This document shows, one piece after another, positions 29,726-39,054 of a stretch of 64,000 nt of DNA; within the stretch, counting starts at the first letter, position 1; the number at the start of each line of letters is the position of its first letter. Position numbers and translations under genes: made by a program. The notes under the pieces were generated by a model. The model saw nothing but the letters and a program-made list of their open reading frames with translations, made no database searches and was not told where the DNA came from. Source of the DNA: Mycolicibacterium boenickei. Its GTDB lineage: Bacteria > Actinomycetota > Actinomycetes > Mycobacteriales > Mycobacteriaceae. The stretch covers positions 5,146,001 to 5,210,000 of the forward strand of contig NZ_AP022579.1 of NCBI RefSeq assembly GCF_010731295.1, written 5' to 3'.

Positions 29726-31315
29726 ATGCCCGAGGGGCACGAAGAACTCGCCGAACACCTTTCCGACGACGAACAACATCTCGCCAAACTCGGTTACGTC
29801 CAGGAATTGCAGCGGTCCTGGTCGGGATTCTCCAACTTCGCCATCTCGTTCTCGATCATCTCGATCCTGGCGGGCTGCTTCACCTCGTTCGGGCTCGGCT
29901 GGAACAACGGCGGCCCCGCCGCCATCGCGTGGGGCTGGCCGATCGTCTCGGTCTTCATCCTGATCATCGGGTTCTGCCTGGCCGAGCTCGTCTCCGCCTA
30001 CCCGACCTCGGGCGGGATCTACTGGTGGGCTTCAAAACTCGGCGGCCCCAAGGCCGGGTTCTACACCGGCTGGCTCAACCTGATCGGTCTGGTCGCGATC
30101 CTGGCGTCGGTGTCGTACGGCAGCGCGACATTCCTGGACCTGACGCTGGGGACGTTCAGTGAGTCCTGGCTCGCCGGATACAGCCTGACCCGGGTGTTCA
30201 TCATGTTCCTGGTCATTCTGGCGGCCTCGGCCGTGATCAACATCTTCTCGTCACACCTGCTGGCCGTCATCAACAACGTCTCGGTGTGGTGGCATGTCGC
30301 TGGCGCCACCGCGGTGATCGCGATCCTGTGGCTGCTTCCGGACCAACACGCCACTGTCTCCGATGTTTTCGCCAAGACGATCAACAACTCCGGGATCTTC
30401 TCCGGCTCCACGTCCGGCTGGGGCTTCCTGCTGTTCGTGCTGCCCATCTCGGCCATCCTCACTCAGTACACGATCACCGGTTACGACGCGTCGGCGCATC
30501 TGTCCGAGGAGACCAAGAGCGCGGCCAACGCCGCCGCGAAGGGCATCTGGCAGTCGATCTTCTACTCGGCGATCGGTGGCTGGATCCTGTTGCTGTCGTT
30601 CCTGTTTGCGGTGCAGAACTCCGACGAGGTATCGGCCAACGGTGGAGCTGTGGCGACGATCTTCACCCAGGCACTGGGGTCGAAGTGGGCTGGTGTCGTA
30701 CTGCTGATCGCCACCGCGGGGCAGCTGTTCTGCACCACCGCCTGCCAGACCAGCGCCTCGCGCATGCTGTTCGCGTTCAGCCGCGACCGCGCGGTCCCCG
30801 GCCACCAGTTGTGGTCGAAGGTCAGCGCCACCCGCGTGCCAGCCAATGCGGTGATCATCACCGCGGTGATCGCGGCGATCATCACGCTGCCCGCCATCGT
30901 GCCCGTGAAGATTCCGGTCAACGGTGTGGAAGTGCCCTCCCCGGTCGCGTTCTTTGCGGTCGTCTCGATCGGTGTGGTCGGGTTGTACCTGTGCTTCGCG
31001 GTGCCGATCTACTTCCGGTGGAAGGCCGGCGACTCCTTCGAGCAGGGCAAATGGAATGTCGGCAACAAGTACAAGTGGATGGCGCCGGTGGCCATCGTCG
31101 AGATCATCGTCACCTCGATCATCGCCATGTTCCCGACCTCGCTGGGCGGCATGCCGTGGGATCCGAGCTTCCAGTGGAAGTTCGTGAACTACACGCCGCT
31201 GCTGGTCGGCGGCGTGCTGGTGCTGCTGTTCATCTACTGGCACGTGTCGGTGAAGCACTGGTTCACCGGTCCGATCAAGCAGGTGGACGCGGCCGGCGCC
31301 GAGCTACCGGGCTGA
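29726..31315 (+). CDS. APC-superfamily amino-acid/amine permease
   Basis: 529 aa with about 12 membrane helices. TM1 region NFAISFSIISILAGCFTSFG and LVSAYPTSGGIYWWASKLGG are typical of the amino acid/choline transporter family (GABA permease-like), and GYDASAHLSEETKSA is the conserved loop of the group. A ribosome site GAGGAG precedes the ATG. Divergent from the GlnA4 operon, so it likely imports the amine or amino acid degraded by it. The stop abuts the helicase stop directly (convergent). Confidence 0.9.
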   Translation: MPEGHEELAEHLSDDEQHLAKLGYVQELQRSWSGFSNFAISFSIISILAGCFTSFGLGWNNGGPAAIAWGWPIVSVFILIIGFCLAELVSAYPTSGGIYWWASKLGGPKAGFYTGWLNLIGLVAILASVSYGSATFLDLTLGTFSESWLAGYSLTRVFIMFLVILAASAVINIFSSHLLAVINNVSVWWHVAGATAVIAILWLLPDQHATVSDVFAKTINNSGIFSGSTSGWGFLLFVLPISAILTQYTITGYDASAHLSEETKSAANAAAKGIWQSIFYSAIGGWILLLSFLFAVQNSDEVSANGGAVATIFTQALGSKWAGVVLLIATAGQLFCTTACQTSASRMLFAFSRDRAVPGHQLWSKVSATRVPANAVIITAVIAAIITLPAIVPVKIPVNGVEVPSPVAFFAVVSIGVVGLYLCFAVPIYFRWKAGDSFEQGKWNVGNKYKWMAPVAIVEIIVTSIIAMFPTSLGGMPWDPSFQWKFVNYTPLLVGGVLVLLFIYWHVSVKHWFTGPIKQVDAAGAELPG

Positions 31316-34300
31316 TCACCCGAGCAGTTCGCGGATGTCGGAGGCGGAGATGGTCGAGCCGAACAGATCCCCGTCGTCGACCACCGCGGCGAACAGGGCC
31401 CGCTTGCGGTCCTGCAGCGCGACCACCTTCTCCTCGATGGTGTTCTCCGCGACCAGCCGGTAGACGGTGACCGGCCGGGTCTGCCCGATGCGGTGGGCCC
31501 GGTCGACGGCTTGCGCCTCAGCGGCCGGGCTCCACCACGGATCGCACAGGAAGCAGTAGTCGGCGGCGGTGAGGTTGAGCCCGAACCCGCCCGCCTTCAA
31601 ACTGATCAGGAACACCTGCTTGGTGCCGGCACCGAATTCCTCGATGGCCCTGGCCCTTCCGTCGGAGTCGACCGAGCCATCCAGGTAGCTGTAGGCGATA
31701 CCCGCCGAATCCAGGTGTGCCCGCACGATCGCGAGGAATCCGGTGAACTGGCTGAACACCAGCGCACTGTGACCTTCTGCGACCAGCTGATCCAGTTGTT
31801 CGACCAGGAAGTCGATCTTGGCCGACCCCACCGCACGTGCGGCGTCGTCGACCAGTCCCGGGTGCAGACTCAGCTGCCGCAGCAGGGTTAGCGAGCGGAA
31901 GATCTGGAACCGGTTCTTCTCCCAGTCCCCGAGCAGCCCGAGCACTTTCTGCCGTTCCCGGGCCAGCCGCGTGTCGTAGATCTTGCGGTGCTTGGCGCCA
32001 AGGCCGATGGTGAGCACCTGTTCGCTCTTCGCCGGAAGCTCGCGGACCACCTGGCTTTTCGTGCGTCGCAACAGCACCGGTTTGATCCGCCGGCGCAGCA
32101 CCGGGAGCAGGTCGTCGGCTTGACCCGATTCGATCGGTTTGCGGAAATAGGTCTCGAACACCTTGGGCGACGGGAACAACCCGGGCACCGTGATCGACAG
32201 CAGCGACCACAACTCCATCAGGTTGTTCTCCATCGGGGTGCCGGTGATGGCCAACTTGAACGGCACGTCGAGCAGCCGCGCGGCCTGATGAGTCTTGCTG
32301 TGGTGGTTCTTGACGAACTGCGCTTCGTCGAGAACCATTCCGGCCCATTGGATTTGCGAGTATGCCGCGACATCCATGCGCAGCAGAGTGTAGGACGTGA
32401 CGACGATGTCGGCCTCCGCCACCTGTTCGGCCAGCCCCACGGCGGCTCGCGCATCGGTCGAGGTCACCACCACCGCGTTCAATCCTGGGGTGAACTTGCG
32501 GCATTCGGCCACCCAGTTGCGCGCCACGCTGGTCGGCGCCACCACCAGGAACTTGCCTGCACCGCCGGACACGGCGCGGGTGATCAGCGCCAGCGTCTGC
32601 ACGGTCTTTCCCAGGCCCATATCGTCGGCGAGGACCCCGCCGATCCCGTTGTCCCACAGGAATGAGAGCCAGTCCAGCCCGTCCCGCTGGTAGTCGCGCA
32701 GCTCGGCCGCCAGCCCCGCAGGCGGGTCGACGGGCACCGGTGGACGGGCCGCGGCCAGCCGCGCCAGGTTGGCCCGCCACCGGGCGAGCTGCTCGTCGAC
32801 GACACCGAGTTCGAGCAGTTCGTCCCACAGGGTGATGTTCAGCGACGCGGCGTTGACCCGGTCCCCGTCGATCTCCCCGAGCGCTCGCGCCTCGTCGAGC
32901 AACGCCCGCAACCGGACCAGCTCAGGCGTGTCGAGCCGGAAGTAGATCCCCGACGGCAGCAGCATGTGCGTTGCACCCGAGGCCAATTCGCGGATGACGT
33001 CGGGTAGGGCCACGGTCTCACCGTCCACGCTGACCGTGACGTTCAGGCTGAACCAGTCCCCCGGAAGCGAGGTGTCGCCGGAGAACGACAACACCGGATC
33101 TGCGCCCGCGGCCCGGTACCGGTCATCGGCGTCGATCGTCAGGTCCGCGAAACAGTCCAGCTGCGGCAACGTTTGGTCGCACAGCACCGCGGCCTCCACG
33201 CGGGTGAGAATCACCCCGCCCAGCAGCGTCCGCTGTGACGCCACCGCGACGGCATCCCGGGAGCTCGCAGCGTTGACGATGGCCCGCAACTCGTGGACGG
33301 CATCGGTATCCAGAGTCGTGGTGATCCGGCGGTTCACGTGCTGGGACGCTTGACGTTTCCAGTCTTGCGCCGCCGCCGCGACCGCCTGCAACGCGGGCAG
33401 TACCCGCTGCCAGAGCGCCTGTTCGGCCGCGGCATCCCGGTACCCGATCAACCCGGCCGCGGACATCGGATCGAAGTCGTGATGCTGATCGTTGACCTGG
33501 TACCGCGTACTCCAGAACGCTCGTGCGCCGCCGTCGACCACCTTTACCGTCAACGCCGGCAAGGGGCCCGTGATGGCCGGCGGCACGAACAGACCGTCGG
33601 CGACTTCCATGTCCACTGTGCCGGCCAGGCGCGGCAGGATGTCGACAGCGAGTTCGCGCGCCATGTCGGCCGGGATGTGCACCTGCTCGTGGTGCCCCAG
33701 TAACTCGGCCATGGTGCGCCCCGGCACCGGGTCGAACGCCCCCAGCCGCAGCACCGAGTCGACAACCTGAAACATCCCGTGCGGGGCCGGCATCCCGAGC
33801 AACCCGACCCCGTCCGGGTCGCTGTCCTGTCCGTCGACGATCAGCGTCACCGACATCACCGCACCGCCGGCGCCCTCGGCCGCGAAGTCCAACCGCAGGT
33901 GGACGTTCTTGACCAGTTCGACCGCCCGGATGCCGCTCGCGGCGTCGGCCAGAACGGTCACCCCTGAATCGAGCACTTCGGCGAGCCGAGGCCACAGCGT
34001 CGCGGGCATTCCGTTGAGCACCATGCCCTCGCCCCCGCCGTGCGGCGGCGAGTAACGCACGATGTCCGACAGCAGCGCCCGCACCGCGCGGTATTGATCG
34101 TGGTCGAACTCGCCGGGCTCGGCGTAGTCGACCAGGCGCCGCCACGTCAGTGCCCGGCTGATCCAGGTGCCGCGTTTCCCCAGGGACAGCGGGCGCACCG
34201 TCAGCACGGAACCCGGGCGGTAGCGCGTCGGCCCGGTCACCGAGAATTCCAGCGCGATCGGTTTGCCACCATCATCGGGACCGGCGACCTCGTCGAGCAC

Positions 34301-34645
34301 CTTGTCGAGCACGTAGCGCCACCGCTCCACCGGAGGGTGCGCCGGGTCCGGAGGTGCCGCCGCCAGTACCAGGGCGACCGCATGTTTGCAGAACGACCCC
34401 ACCGGGCATGAACACAGTGCCCACTCGACGACAGCCCGACTTCCCGGCGACAGTCCGACCTCAAGGACGTACAGCTGACCATGCGAGCCCACGCACCGTC
34501 CGCGCAGCAGACGTTCGTCGGCATCGAACTCGATGTCACGGACCCGGCCCTCGGCGGCATAGCGCTCACCGCGCACGGTCGACTGCGCGCCGAAATCGCG
34601 AATCAGCTCGTCACGGGCTATCCCGAAGCCGAATTCAGGCCTCAT
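31316..34645 (-). CDS. SNF2-family helicase with N-terminal SWIM zinc finger
   Basis: 1109 aa. Residues ~78-92 hold the SWIM motif CSCPVGSFCKHAVA (CxC...CxH). A long central region of ~500 residues (SNF2-associated, bacterial type) precedes the Swi2/Snf2 ATPase: DDMGLGKTVQT (motif I, near 675), DEAQF (motif II, near 775), ITGTPMENNLMELWSLL (motif III region), and QAVDRAHRIGQTRPV (motif VI, near 1048). Acts as a DNA translocase; bacterial members have been linked to repair and to defence, neither of which is shown here. No nuclease or methylase partner is adjacent. Transcribed alone, convergent with the permease and divergent from the NAGGN genes. Confidence 0.93.
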   Translation of the reverse strand: MRPEFGFGIARDELIRDFGAQSTVRGERYAAEGRVRDIEFDADERLLRGRCVGSHGQLYVLEVGLSPGSRAVVEWALCSCPVGSFCKHAVALVLAAAPPDPAHPPVERWRYVLDKVLDEVAGPDDGGKPIALEFSVTGPTRYRPGSVLTVRPLSLGKRGTWISRALTWRRLVDYAEPGEFDHDQYRAVRALLSDIVRYSPPHGGGEGMVLNGMPATLWPRLAEVLDSGVTVLADAASGIRAVELVKNVHLRLDFAAEGAGGAVMSVTLIVDGQDSDPDGVGLLGMPAPHGMFQVVDSVLRLGAFDPVPGRTMAELLGHHEQVHIPADMARELAVDILPRLAGTVDMEVADGLFVPPAITGPLPALTVKVVDGGARAFWSTRYQVNDQHHDFDPMSAAGLIGYRDAAAEQALWQRVLPALQAVAAAAQDWKRQASQHVNRRITTTLDTDAVHELRAIVNAASSRDAVAVASQRTLLGGVILTRVEAAVLCDQTLPQLDCFADLTIDADDRYRAAGADPVLSFSGDTSLPGDWFSLNVTVSVDGETVALPDVIRELASGATHMLLPSGIYFRLDTPELVRLRALLDEARALGEIDGDRVNAASLNITLWDELLELGVVDEQLARWRANLARLAAARPPVPVDPPAGLAAELRDYQRDGLDWLSFLWDNGIGGVLADDMGLGKTVQTLALITRAVSGGAGKFLVVAPTSVARNWVAECRKFTPGLNAVVVTSTDARAAVGLAEQVAEADIVVTSYTLLRMDVAAYSQIQWAGMVLDEAQFVKNHHSKTHQAARLLDVPFKLAITGTPMENNLMELWSLLSITVPGLFPSPKVFETYFRKPIESGQADDLLPVLRRRIKPVLLRRTKSQVVRELPAKSEQVLTIGLGAKHRKIYDTRLARERQKVLGLLGDWEKNRFQIFRSLTLLRQLSLHPGLVDDAARAVGSAKIDFLVEQLDQLVAEGHSALVFSQFTGFLAIVRAHLDSAGIAYSYLDGSVDSDGRARAIEEFGAGTKQVFLISLKAGGFGLNLTAADYCFLCDPWWSPAAEAQAVDRAHRIGQTRPVTVYRLVAENTIEEKVVALQDRKRALFAAVVDDGDLFGSTISASDIRELLG

Positions 34646-34742
34646 GCGAGGAGGATAGGGCCAGTGTCCGACATGTCCTGGTCACACCCCCGACACACCG
34701 CGGGTGGCGCGCCGTCGACAGATCCTGTGTAGGGTCGAACTG

Positions 34743-36548
34743 ATGTGTGGAGCCGCCGGGGAGGTGCGTCTCGATGGCCGGACACCGGATATTTCAGCGG
34801 TGTCGGCCATGGCAGACGCGATGGCACCCAGGGGCCCGGACGCGGCCGGTGTGTGGTCGCAAGGCCGGGTCGCGCTGGGTCACCGCCGCCTGAAAATCAT
34901 TGACCTGACCGAAGCGGGCGCCCAGCCCATGGTTGATCCCGAACTCGGATTGACCGTTTGCTGGAACGGCTGCATCTACAACTACCAAGAGCTGCGCCGG
35001 GAACTGTCCGGGCACGGGTACCGCTTCTTCTCCCACAGCGACACCGAGGTGTTGCTCAAGGCCTATCACCACTGGGGCGACCGGTTCGTCGAGCACCTGA
35101 TGGGGATGTTCGCCTTCGCGATCGTCGAACGCGACACCGGCCGGGTGCTGCTGGGCCGGGACCGGCTCGGTATCAAGCCGCTCTACATCACCGAAGACGC
35201 CCACCGGATCCGGTTCGCGTCGTCGCTGCCCGCCTTGCTGGCCGGCGGTGGAATCGACACCCGGATCGACCCGATTGCCCTGCACCACTACCTGACCTTC
35301 CATTCGGTGGTCCCGCCGCCGTTGACGATCCTGCAGGGGATCAAGAAGGTGCCGCCCGCGTCGGTGGTCGCGATCGAGCCCGACGGCAGCCGGCACACCA
35401 CGGTGTACTGGTCGCCGGACTTCACCCGCCACGCCGACCGGGCCGACTGGTCTGAACGGGACTGGGAGGACGCGGTACTGGAGTCGCTGCGGCGAGCGGT
35501 CGAGCGTCGGCTCGTCGCCGACGTACCCGTCGGATGCCTGCTGTCCGGCGGCGTCGATTCTTCTCTGATCGTCGGGCTGCTCGCCGAGGCCGGCCAGCAC
35601 GGCCTGTCCACCTTCTCGATCGGTTTCGAGTCCGTGGGCGGGGTGGCCGGGGACGAGTTCAAGTACTCCGACATCATCGCCGAGCATTTCGAGACCGACC
35701 ATCACCAGATCCGGATCGACACCGACCGCATGCTGCCGGCTCTCGACGGAGCGATCGGAGCGATGAGCGAACCGATGGTCAGCCATGACTGCGTCGCGTT
35801 CTATCTGCTCAGCCAGGAAGTGGCCAAGCACGTCAAGGTGGTGCAGTCCGGACAGGGCGCCGACGAGGTGTTCGCCGGTTACCACTGGTATCCGCCGATG
35901 GCCGAGCCGGGTGCGGCCGGTCTCGACGGCTCGGTGGCCAGCTACCGGGGTGCGTTCTTCGACCGGGACAGCGCCGGAGTGGGCGCGCTGATCAGCGACG
36001 CATACTGGGCCGACGGCGATCCCAGCGGAGTGTTCGTCAGAGATCACTTCGCCGCGGCGGGCGCACAGACCGGCGTGGACCGGGCGTTACGTCTGGACAC
36101 CACCGTGATGCTGGTCGACGATCCGGTCAAGCGCGTGGACAACATGACCATGGCGTGGGGGCTGGAAGGCCGCGTGCCGTTCCTCGATCACGAACTCGTC
36201 GAGTTGGCCGCCACCTGCCCGCCGGGACTGAAGACCGCGTACGGCGGCAAGGGTGTGCTCAAACAAGCTGCGCGCCGGGTGATTCCGGCAGCGGTGATCG
36301 ACCGCCCGAAGGGGTACTTCCCGGTGCCTGCGCTGACCCACCTCGAGGGGCCCTACCTGGACATGGTCCGTGATGCGCTGTACGCGCCGGAAGCCAAGGA
36401 GCGCGGCCTGTTCCGGCCAGACGCCGTCGACCGCCTACTGGCAGACCCGAACGGCAGACTGACCCCGCTGCGGGGCAATGAGTTGTGGCAGATCGCGCTG
36501 CTGGAGTTGTGGTTGCAGCGCCACGGGGTGACGGGGGCCGCGGCGTGA
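34743..36548 (+). CDS. asnO: N-acetylglutaminylglutamine amidotransferase (asparagine-synthase type)
   Basis: 601 aa. Start MCGAAGE puts Cys2 as the Ntn glutaminase nucleophile, so ATG 34743 is chosen over the longer open frame. The synthase domain has the PP-loop CLLSGGVDSSLIVGLL (near residue 268) and GQGADEVFAGYHWY. Together with the following gene it matches the asnO/ngg pair that makes the osmolyte N-acetylglutaminylglutamine amide; this enzyme performs the final amidation. TGA overlaps the next GTG. It is divergent from the helicase across ~97 nt. Confidence 0.9.
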   Translation: MCGAAGEVRLDGRTPDISAVSAMADAMAPRGPDAAGVWSQGRVALGHRRLKIIDLTEAGAQPMVDPELGLTVCWNGCIYNYQELRRELSGHGYRFFSHSDTEVLLKAYHHWGDRFVEHLMGMFAFAIVERDTGRVLLGRDRLGIKPLYITEDAHRIRFASSLPALLAGGGIDTRIDPIALHHYLTFHSVVPPPLTILQGIKKVPPASVVAIEPDGSRHTTVYWSPDFTRHADRADWSERDWEDAVLESLRRAVERRLVADVPVGCLLSGGVDSSLIVGLLAEAGQHGLSTFSIGFESVGGVAGDEFKYSDIIAEHFETDHHQIRIDTDRMLPALDGAIGAMSEPMVSHDCVAFYLLSQEVAKHVKVVQSGQGADEVFAGYHWYPPMAEPGAAGLDGSVASYRGAFFDRDSAGVGALISDAYWADGDPSGVFVRDHFAAAGAQTGVDRALRLDTTVMLVDDPVKRVDNMTMAWGLEGRVPFLDHELVELAATCPPGLKTAYGGKGVLKQAARRVIPAAVIDRPKGYFPVPALTHLEGPYLDMVRDALYAPEAKERGLFRPDAVDRLLADPNGRLTPLRGNELWQIALLELWLQRHGVTGAAA

Positions 36549-38332
36549 CCGCCACTGACCACGACGCATCGGAGGCTCCGATGGGGGCCGACCACACCGA
36601 GGCGATCACACTGGGCCTGCACGACGCCTCGCCGCAGCACCTCGTCGACGCCATGGCCGATGACGTGGTACTCGAATTAGGTTGGGGCCGATTGATTTTC
36701 GGTCAGACCTTCGCCGATCCCGAGCAGCTTGCCGAGGTGTTGCAGCAAGAGGGTCCGGGTCGGCGCGACATCTGCATCTACGCGCGCGAATCGCACGTAC
36801 TGATCGCCCGCTCCCCCGCCGAATTGTTCATCGATCCGAGCCACACCTACCGGCTGCGGTTCACCGACGAACTCGCCGCGGCCGAACCTGTCGGGTTCAC
36901 CGTGCGCACCCTCCAGACGCCGATGGACGCCGACGCCATGAACCGGGTGTACGTGCGGTGCGGGATGGTGCCGGCACCAGTCGACGTCATCTGGCACAAC
37001 CACACCCTTACTCCCGCGGTGGTCTATCTGGTCGCGGTCCGCGATGACGACGGATCCGTGGTGGGCACGGTGACCGGTGTGGACCACAAGCGGTTGTTCG
37101 CCGACCCGGAGGACGGGTCGAGCCTGTGGAGCCTGGCGGTGGACCCGGCGGCCGGGCTACCCGGGGTCGGCGACGCACTGACCCGCACGCTGGCAGGCAT
37201 CTTCCGTGAGCGGGGTCGGGCCTATCTGGATCTGTCTGTGGCCCATGACAATTCCGCGGCGATCGCGCTGTACGAGAAGCTGGGTTTCCACCGGGTGCCG
37301 GTGCTCGCCGTCAAACGGAAGAACGCGATCAACGAGCCGTTGTTCACCCATCCGCCGGAGACGGTCGACGATCTGAATCCGTATGCGCGCATCATCGCCG
37401 ACGAGGCAATGCGGCGCGGCATCCGGGTCGAGGTGCTCGACGCCGGAGCGGGAGAGATGAAGCTGTCACACGGCGGCCGCACGGTGATCACCCGAGAGTC
37501 ACTGTCGGAGTTCACTTCTGCGGTGGCCATGGCGCGCTGCGACGACAAGCGGCAGACCCGGCGCATCGTGTCCGAGGCCGGTATCACGGTGCCGAAGGGG
37601 CGGCTGGCCACCTTCGACCACGAGGACCACGAGTTTCTGGCGGAGGTAGGCGACGTGGTGGTCAAGCCCACCCGTGGTGAACAGGGCAAGGGCATCACGG
37701 TCGGGGTGGACGGCGGCGACGAGCTGGATGCGGCGTTGCACCGGGCCCGCGAGCAGTACCCGGAGGTGCTGATCGAGCAGCGCGCCTCCGGCGACGATCT
37801 TCGGCTGGTGGTGATCAACGGCAAGGTGGTGGCCGCGGCGATCCGCCGCCCCGCCGAGATCGTCGGTACCGGAAAGCACACGGTAGGTGAGTTGATCGAG
37901 ACGCAGTCGCGGCGCCGGGCCGCCGCCACCGGCGGCGAATCGCGCATCCCGATCGACGACGTCACCAAGGGCACGGTTGCCGAGGCCGGTTGGTCATTCG
38001 ACGACGTGCTGCCCGAGGGCGAGCGCCTGCGGGTGCGGCGGACGGCGAATCTGCATCAGGGCGGAACGATTCACGATGTCACCGCGGAGGTGAACCCCGA
38101 ATTGTGCCGGGTTGCCGTGACCGCCGCCGAGGCGATCGGCATCCCGGTGACGGGGATCGACCTGCTGGTACCGGACGTGACGGGCCGGGAGTACGTCTTC
38201 ATCGAGGCCAACGAACGCCCGGGCCTGGCCAATCACGAGCCGCAACCCACCGCGGCCGCATTCGTGGATTTCCTGTTCCCGCAGCAGCCGGGGTTGCCGC
38301 AAGCCTGGACACCTTCGGAGGCGGTTGACTGA
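36545..38332 (+). CDS. ngg: N-acetylglutaminylglutamine synthetase (GNAT fused to ATP-grasp)
   Basis: 595 aa. Residues ~75-270 are a GNAT acetyltransferase (SLWSLAVDPAAGLPGVGDALTR, LDLSVAHDNSAAIALYEKLGF). From ~275 an ATP-grasp ligase of the cyanophycin-synthetase type follows (VVKPTRGEQGKGITVGVDGG, then EVNPELCRVAVTAAEAIG and EANERPGLANHEPQ). The acetyl and peptide-bond steps of NAGGN are thus on one chain. GTG 36545 overlaps the stop of the amidotransferase; ATG 36581 is a possible alternative. The third gene often linked to this system, an M42-type peptidase, is not present next to it. Confidence 0.9.
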   Translation: MTATDHDASEAPMGADHTEAITLGLHDASPQHLVDAMADDVVLELGWGRLIFGQTFADPEQLAEVLQQEGPGRRDICIYARESHVLIARSPAELFIDPSHTYRLRFTDELAAAEPVGFTVRTLQTPMDADAMNRVYVRCGMVPAPVDVIWHNHTLTPAVVYLVAVRDDDGSVVGTVTGVDHKRLFADPEDGSSLWSLAVDPAAGLPGVGDALTRTLAGIFRERGRAYLDLSVAHDNSAAIALYEKLGFHRVPVLAVKRKNAINEPLFTHPPETVDDLNPYARIIADEAMRRGIRVEVLDAGAGEMKLSHGGRTVITRESLSEFTSAVAMARCDDKRQTRRIVSEAGITVPKGRLATFDHEDHEFLAEVGDVVVKPTRGEQGKGITVGVDGGDELDAALHRAREQYPEVLIEQRASGDDLRLVVINGKVVAAAIRRPAEIVGTGKHTVGELIETQSRRRAAATGGESRIPIDDVTKGTVAEAGWSFDDVLPEGERLRVRRTANLHQGGTIHDVTAEVNPELCRVAVTAAEAIGIPVTGIDLLVPDVTGREYVFIEANERPGLANHEPQPTAAAFVDFLFPQQPGLPQAWTPSEAVD

Positions 38333-38338
38333 GCGGCA

Positions 38339-38401
38339 AACCGTGTGACTTGTGCACGATTTTCCGCGTCAGCCGCGAAGAATCGTGCACAAATCACGGT
38401 T
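38339..38401. repeat. long imperfect inverted repeat between ngg and the hydrolase-like gene
   Basis: Arms 38339-38368 and 38374-38401 pair almost end to end. The perfect core is TTGTGCACGATT (38350-38361) with AATCGTGCACAA (38381-38392), flanked by AACCGTG/CACGGTT outer ends and CGCG inner ends with a 5-nt loop. It fills the gap between two convergent genes, so it may act as a shared terminator, or be a dispersed REP-like element. No T-run follows. Confidence 0.6.
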
Positions 38402-38427
38402 CCTTCGATGCGGTTGGCTGAGCGCTG

Positions 38428-38991
38428 CTACCAGCTGCTGGTGCGCAGCACGATCTCGGCGGCGAGCTGAGCGGTCGAGTCACCGGCATTGCGCCGTCCC
38501 GCGATCTCGACGAGCCGGAAGTCCCCGTAGACGTACCGCTGGCTGGCCTTGGCGACGGCCCGGGCAGCCGGAGAGCTGACGAGCACGGTGGTGTTCATCT
38601 CGACCGGCGGGCAATCGTCGTCGCGGATCGATCCGGTGGCGTCGGCGACGCGGGGGTGACCACGATCCACCACGACCAGGCCGATGAACTTGTCCAACCG
38701 GGTCGCGGCGAGCTCCCAGGCGAGTTCTCCCCCGAGCCGGTCGCCGACCAGCAGTGCCCATTTGATGTTGAGCGAATCAAGAATGCCGACCACCGACTTG
38801 GCGGTCAGTCGTGGATCGGGACCGATGATCACGGTGCGCAAAGACGCGGTGTGCAGGCGCCGGCAGATCGGCTCGTATGCGGCCGGACCGTGGTGGCCGG
38901 CGCTGAGCACTACCACGGTGGAACCCTGCTCGGGTCCCGAGACGTCGACGGGTGTGGTGAATCCGTCGATCGTCGCGACGGTGGTAAGCAT
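38428..38991 (-). CDS. small alpha/beta-hydrolase-like protein with altered nucleophile elbow
   Basis: 187 aa. Strand-helix pattern of an alpha/beta hydrolase core (TVVVLSAGHHGPAAYEPICRRL, then WALLVGDRLGGELAWELAAT, FIGLVVVDRG). The elbow reads G-D-R-L-G, so the usual Ser is Arg, and the chain ends about 70 residues short of a normal member. It may be a non-catalytic relative, a binding protein, or a decayed gene; the frame is intact. Convergent with ngg, upstream neighbour is a lipoprotein gene 63 nt away in the same direction. Confidence 0.7.
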   Translation of the reverse strand: MLTTVATIDGFTTPVDVSGPEQGSTVVVLSAGHHGPAAYEPICRRLHTASLRTVIIGPDPRLTAKSVVGILDSLNIKWALLVGDRLGGELAWELAATRLDKFIGLVVVDRGHPRVADATGSIRDDDCPPVEMNTTVLVSSPAARAVAKASQRYVYGDFRLVEIAGRRNAGDSTAQLAAEIVLRTSSW

Positions 38992-39054
38992 TCGGACAAA
39001 CTACCGTCCAGTAGCGACGGGCGGGTCGAAATCAACATTGTCTTGACGCTTGCG

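Noticed and set aside
34704..34742. Upstream in-frame start for the NAGGN amidotransferase
   Set aside because: It would place 13 residues before Cys2, which must be N-terminal after Met removal for the Ntn glutaminase to act.
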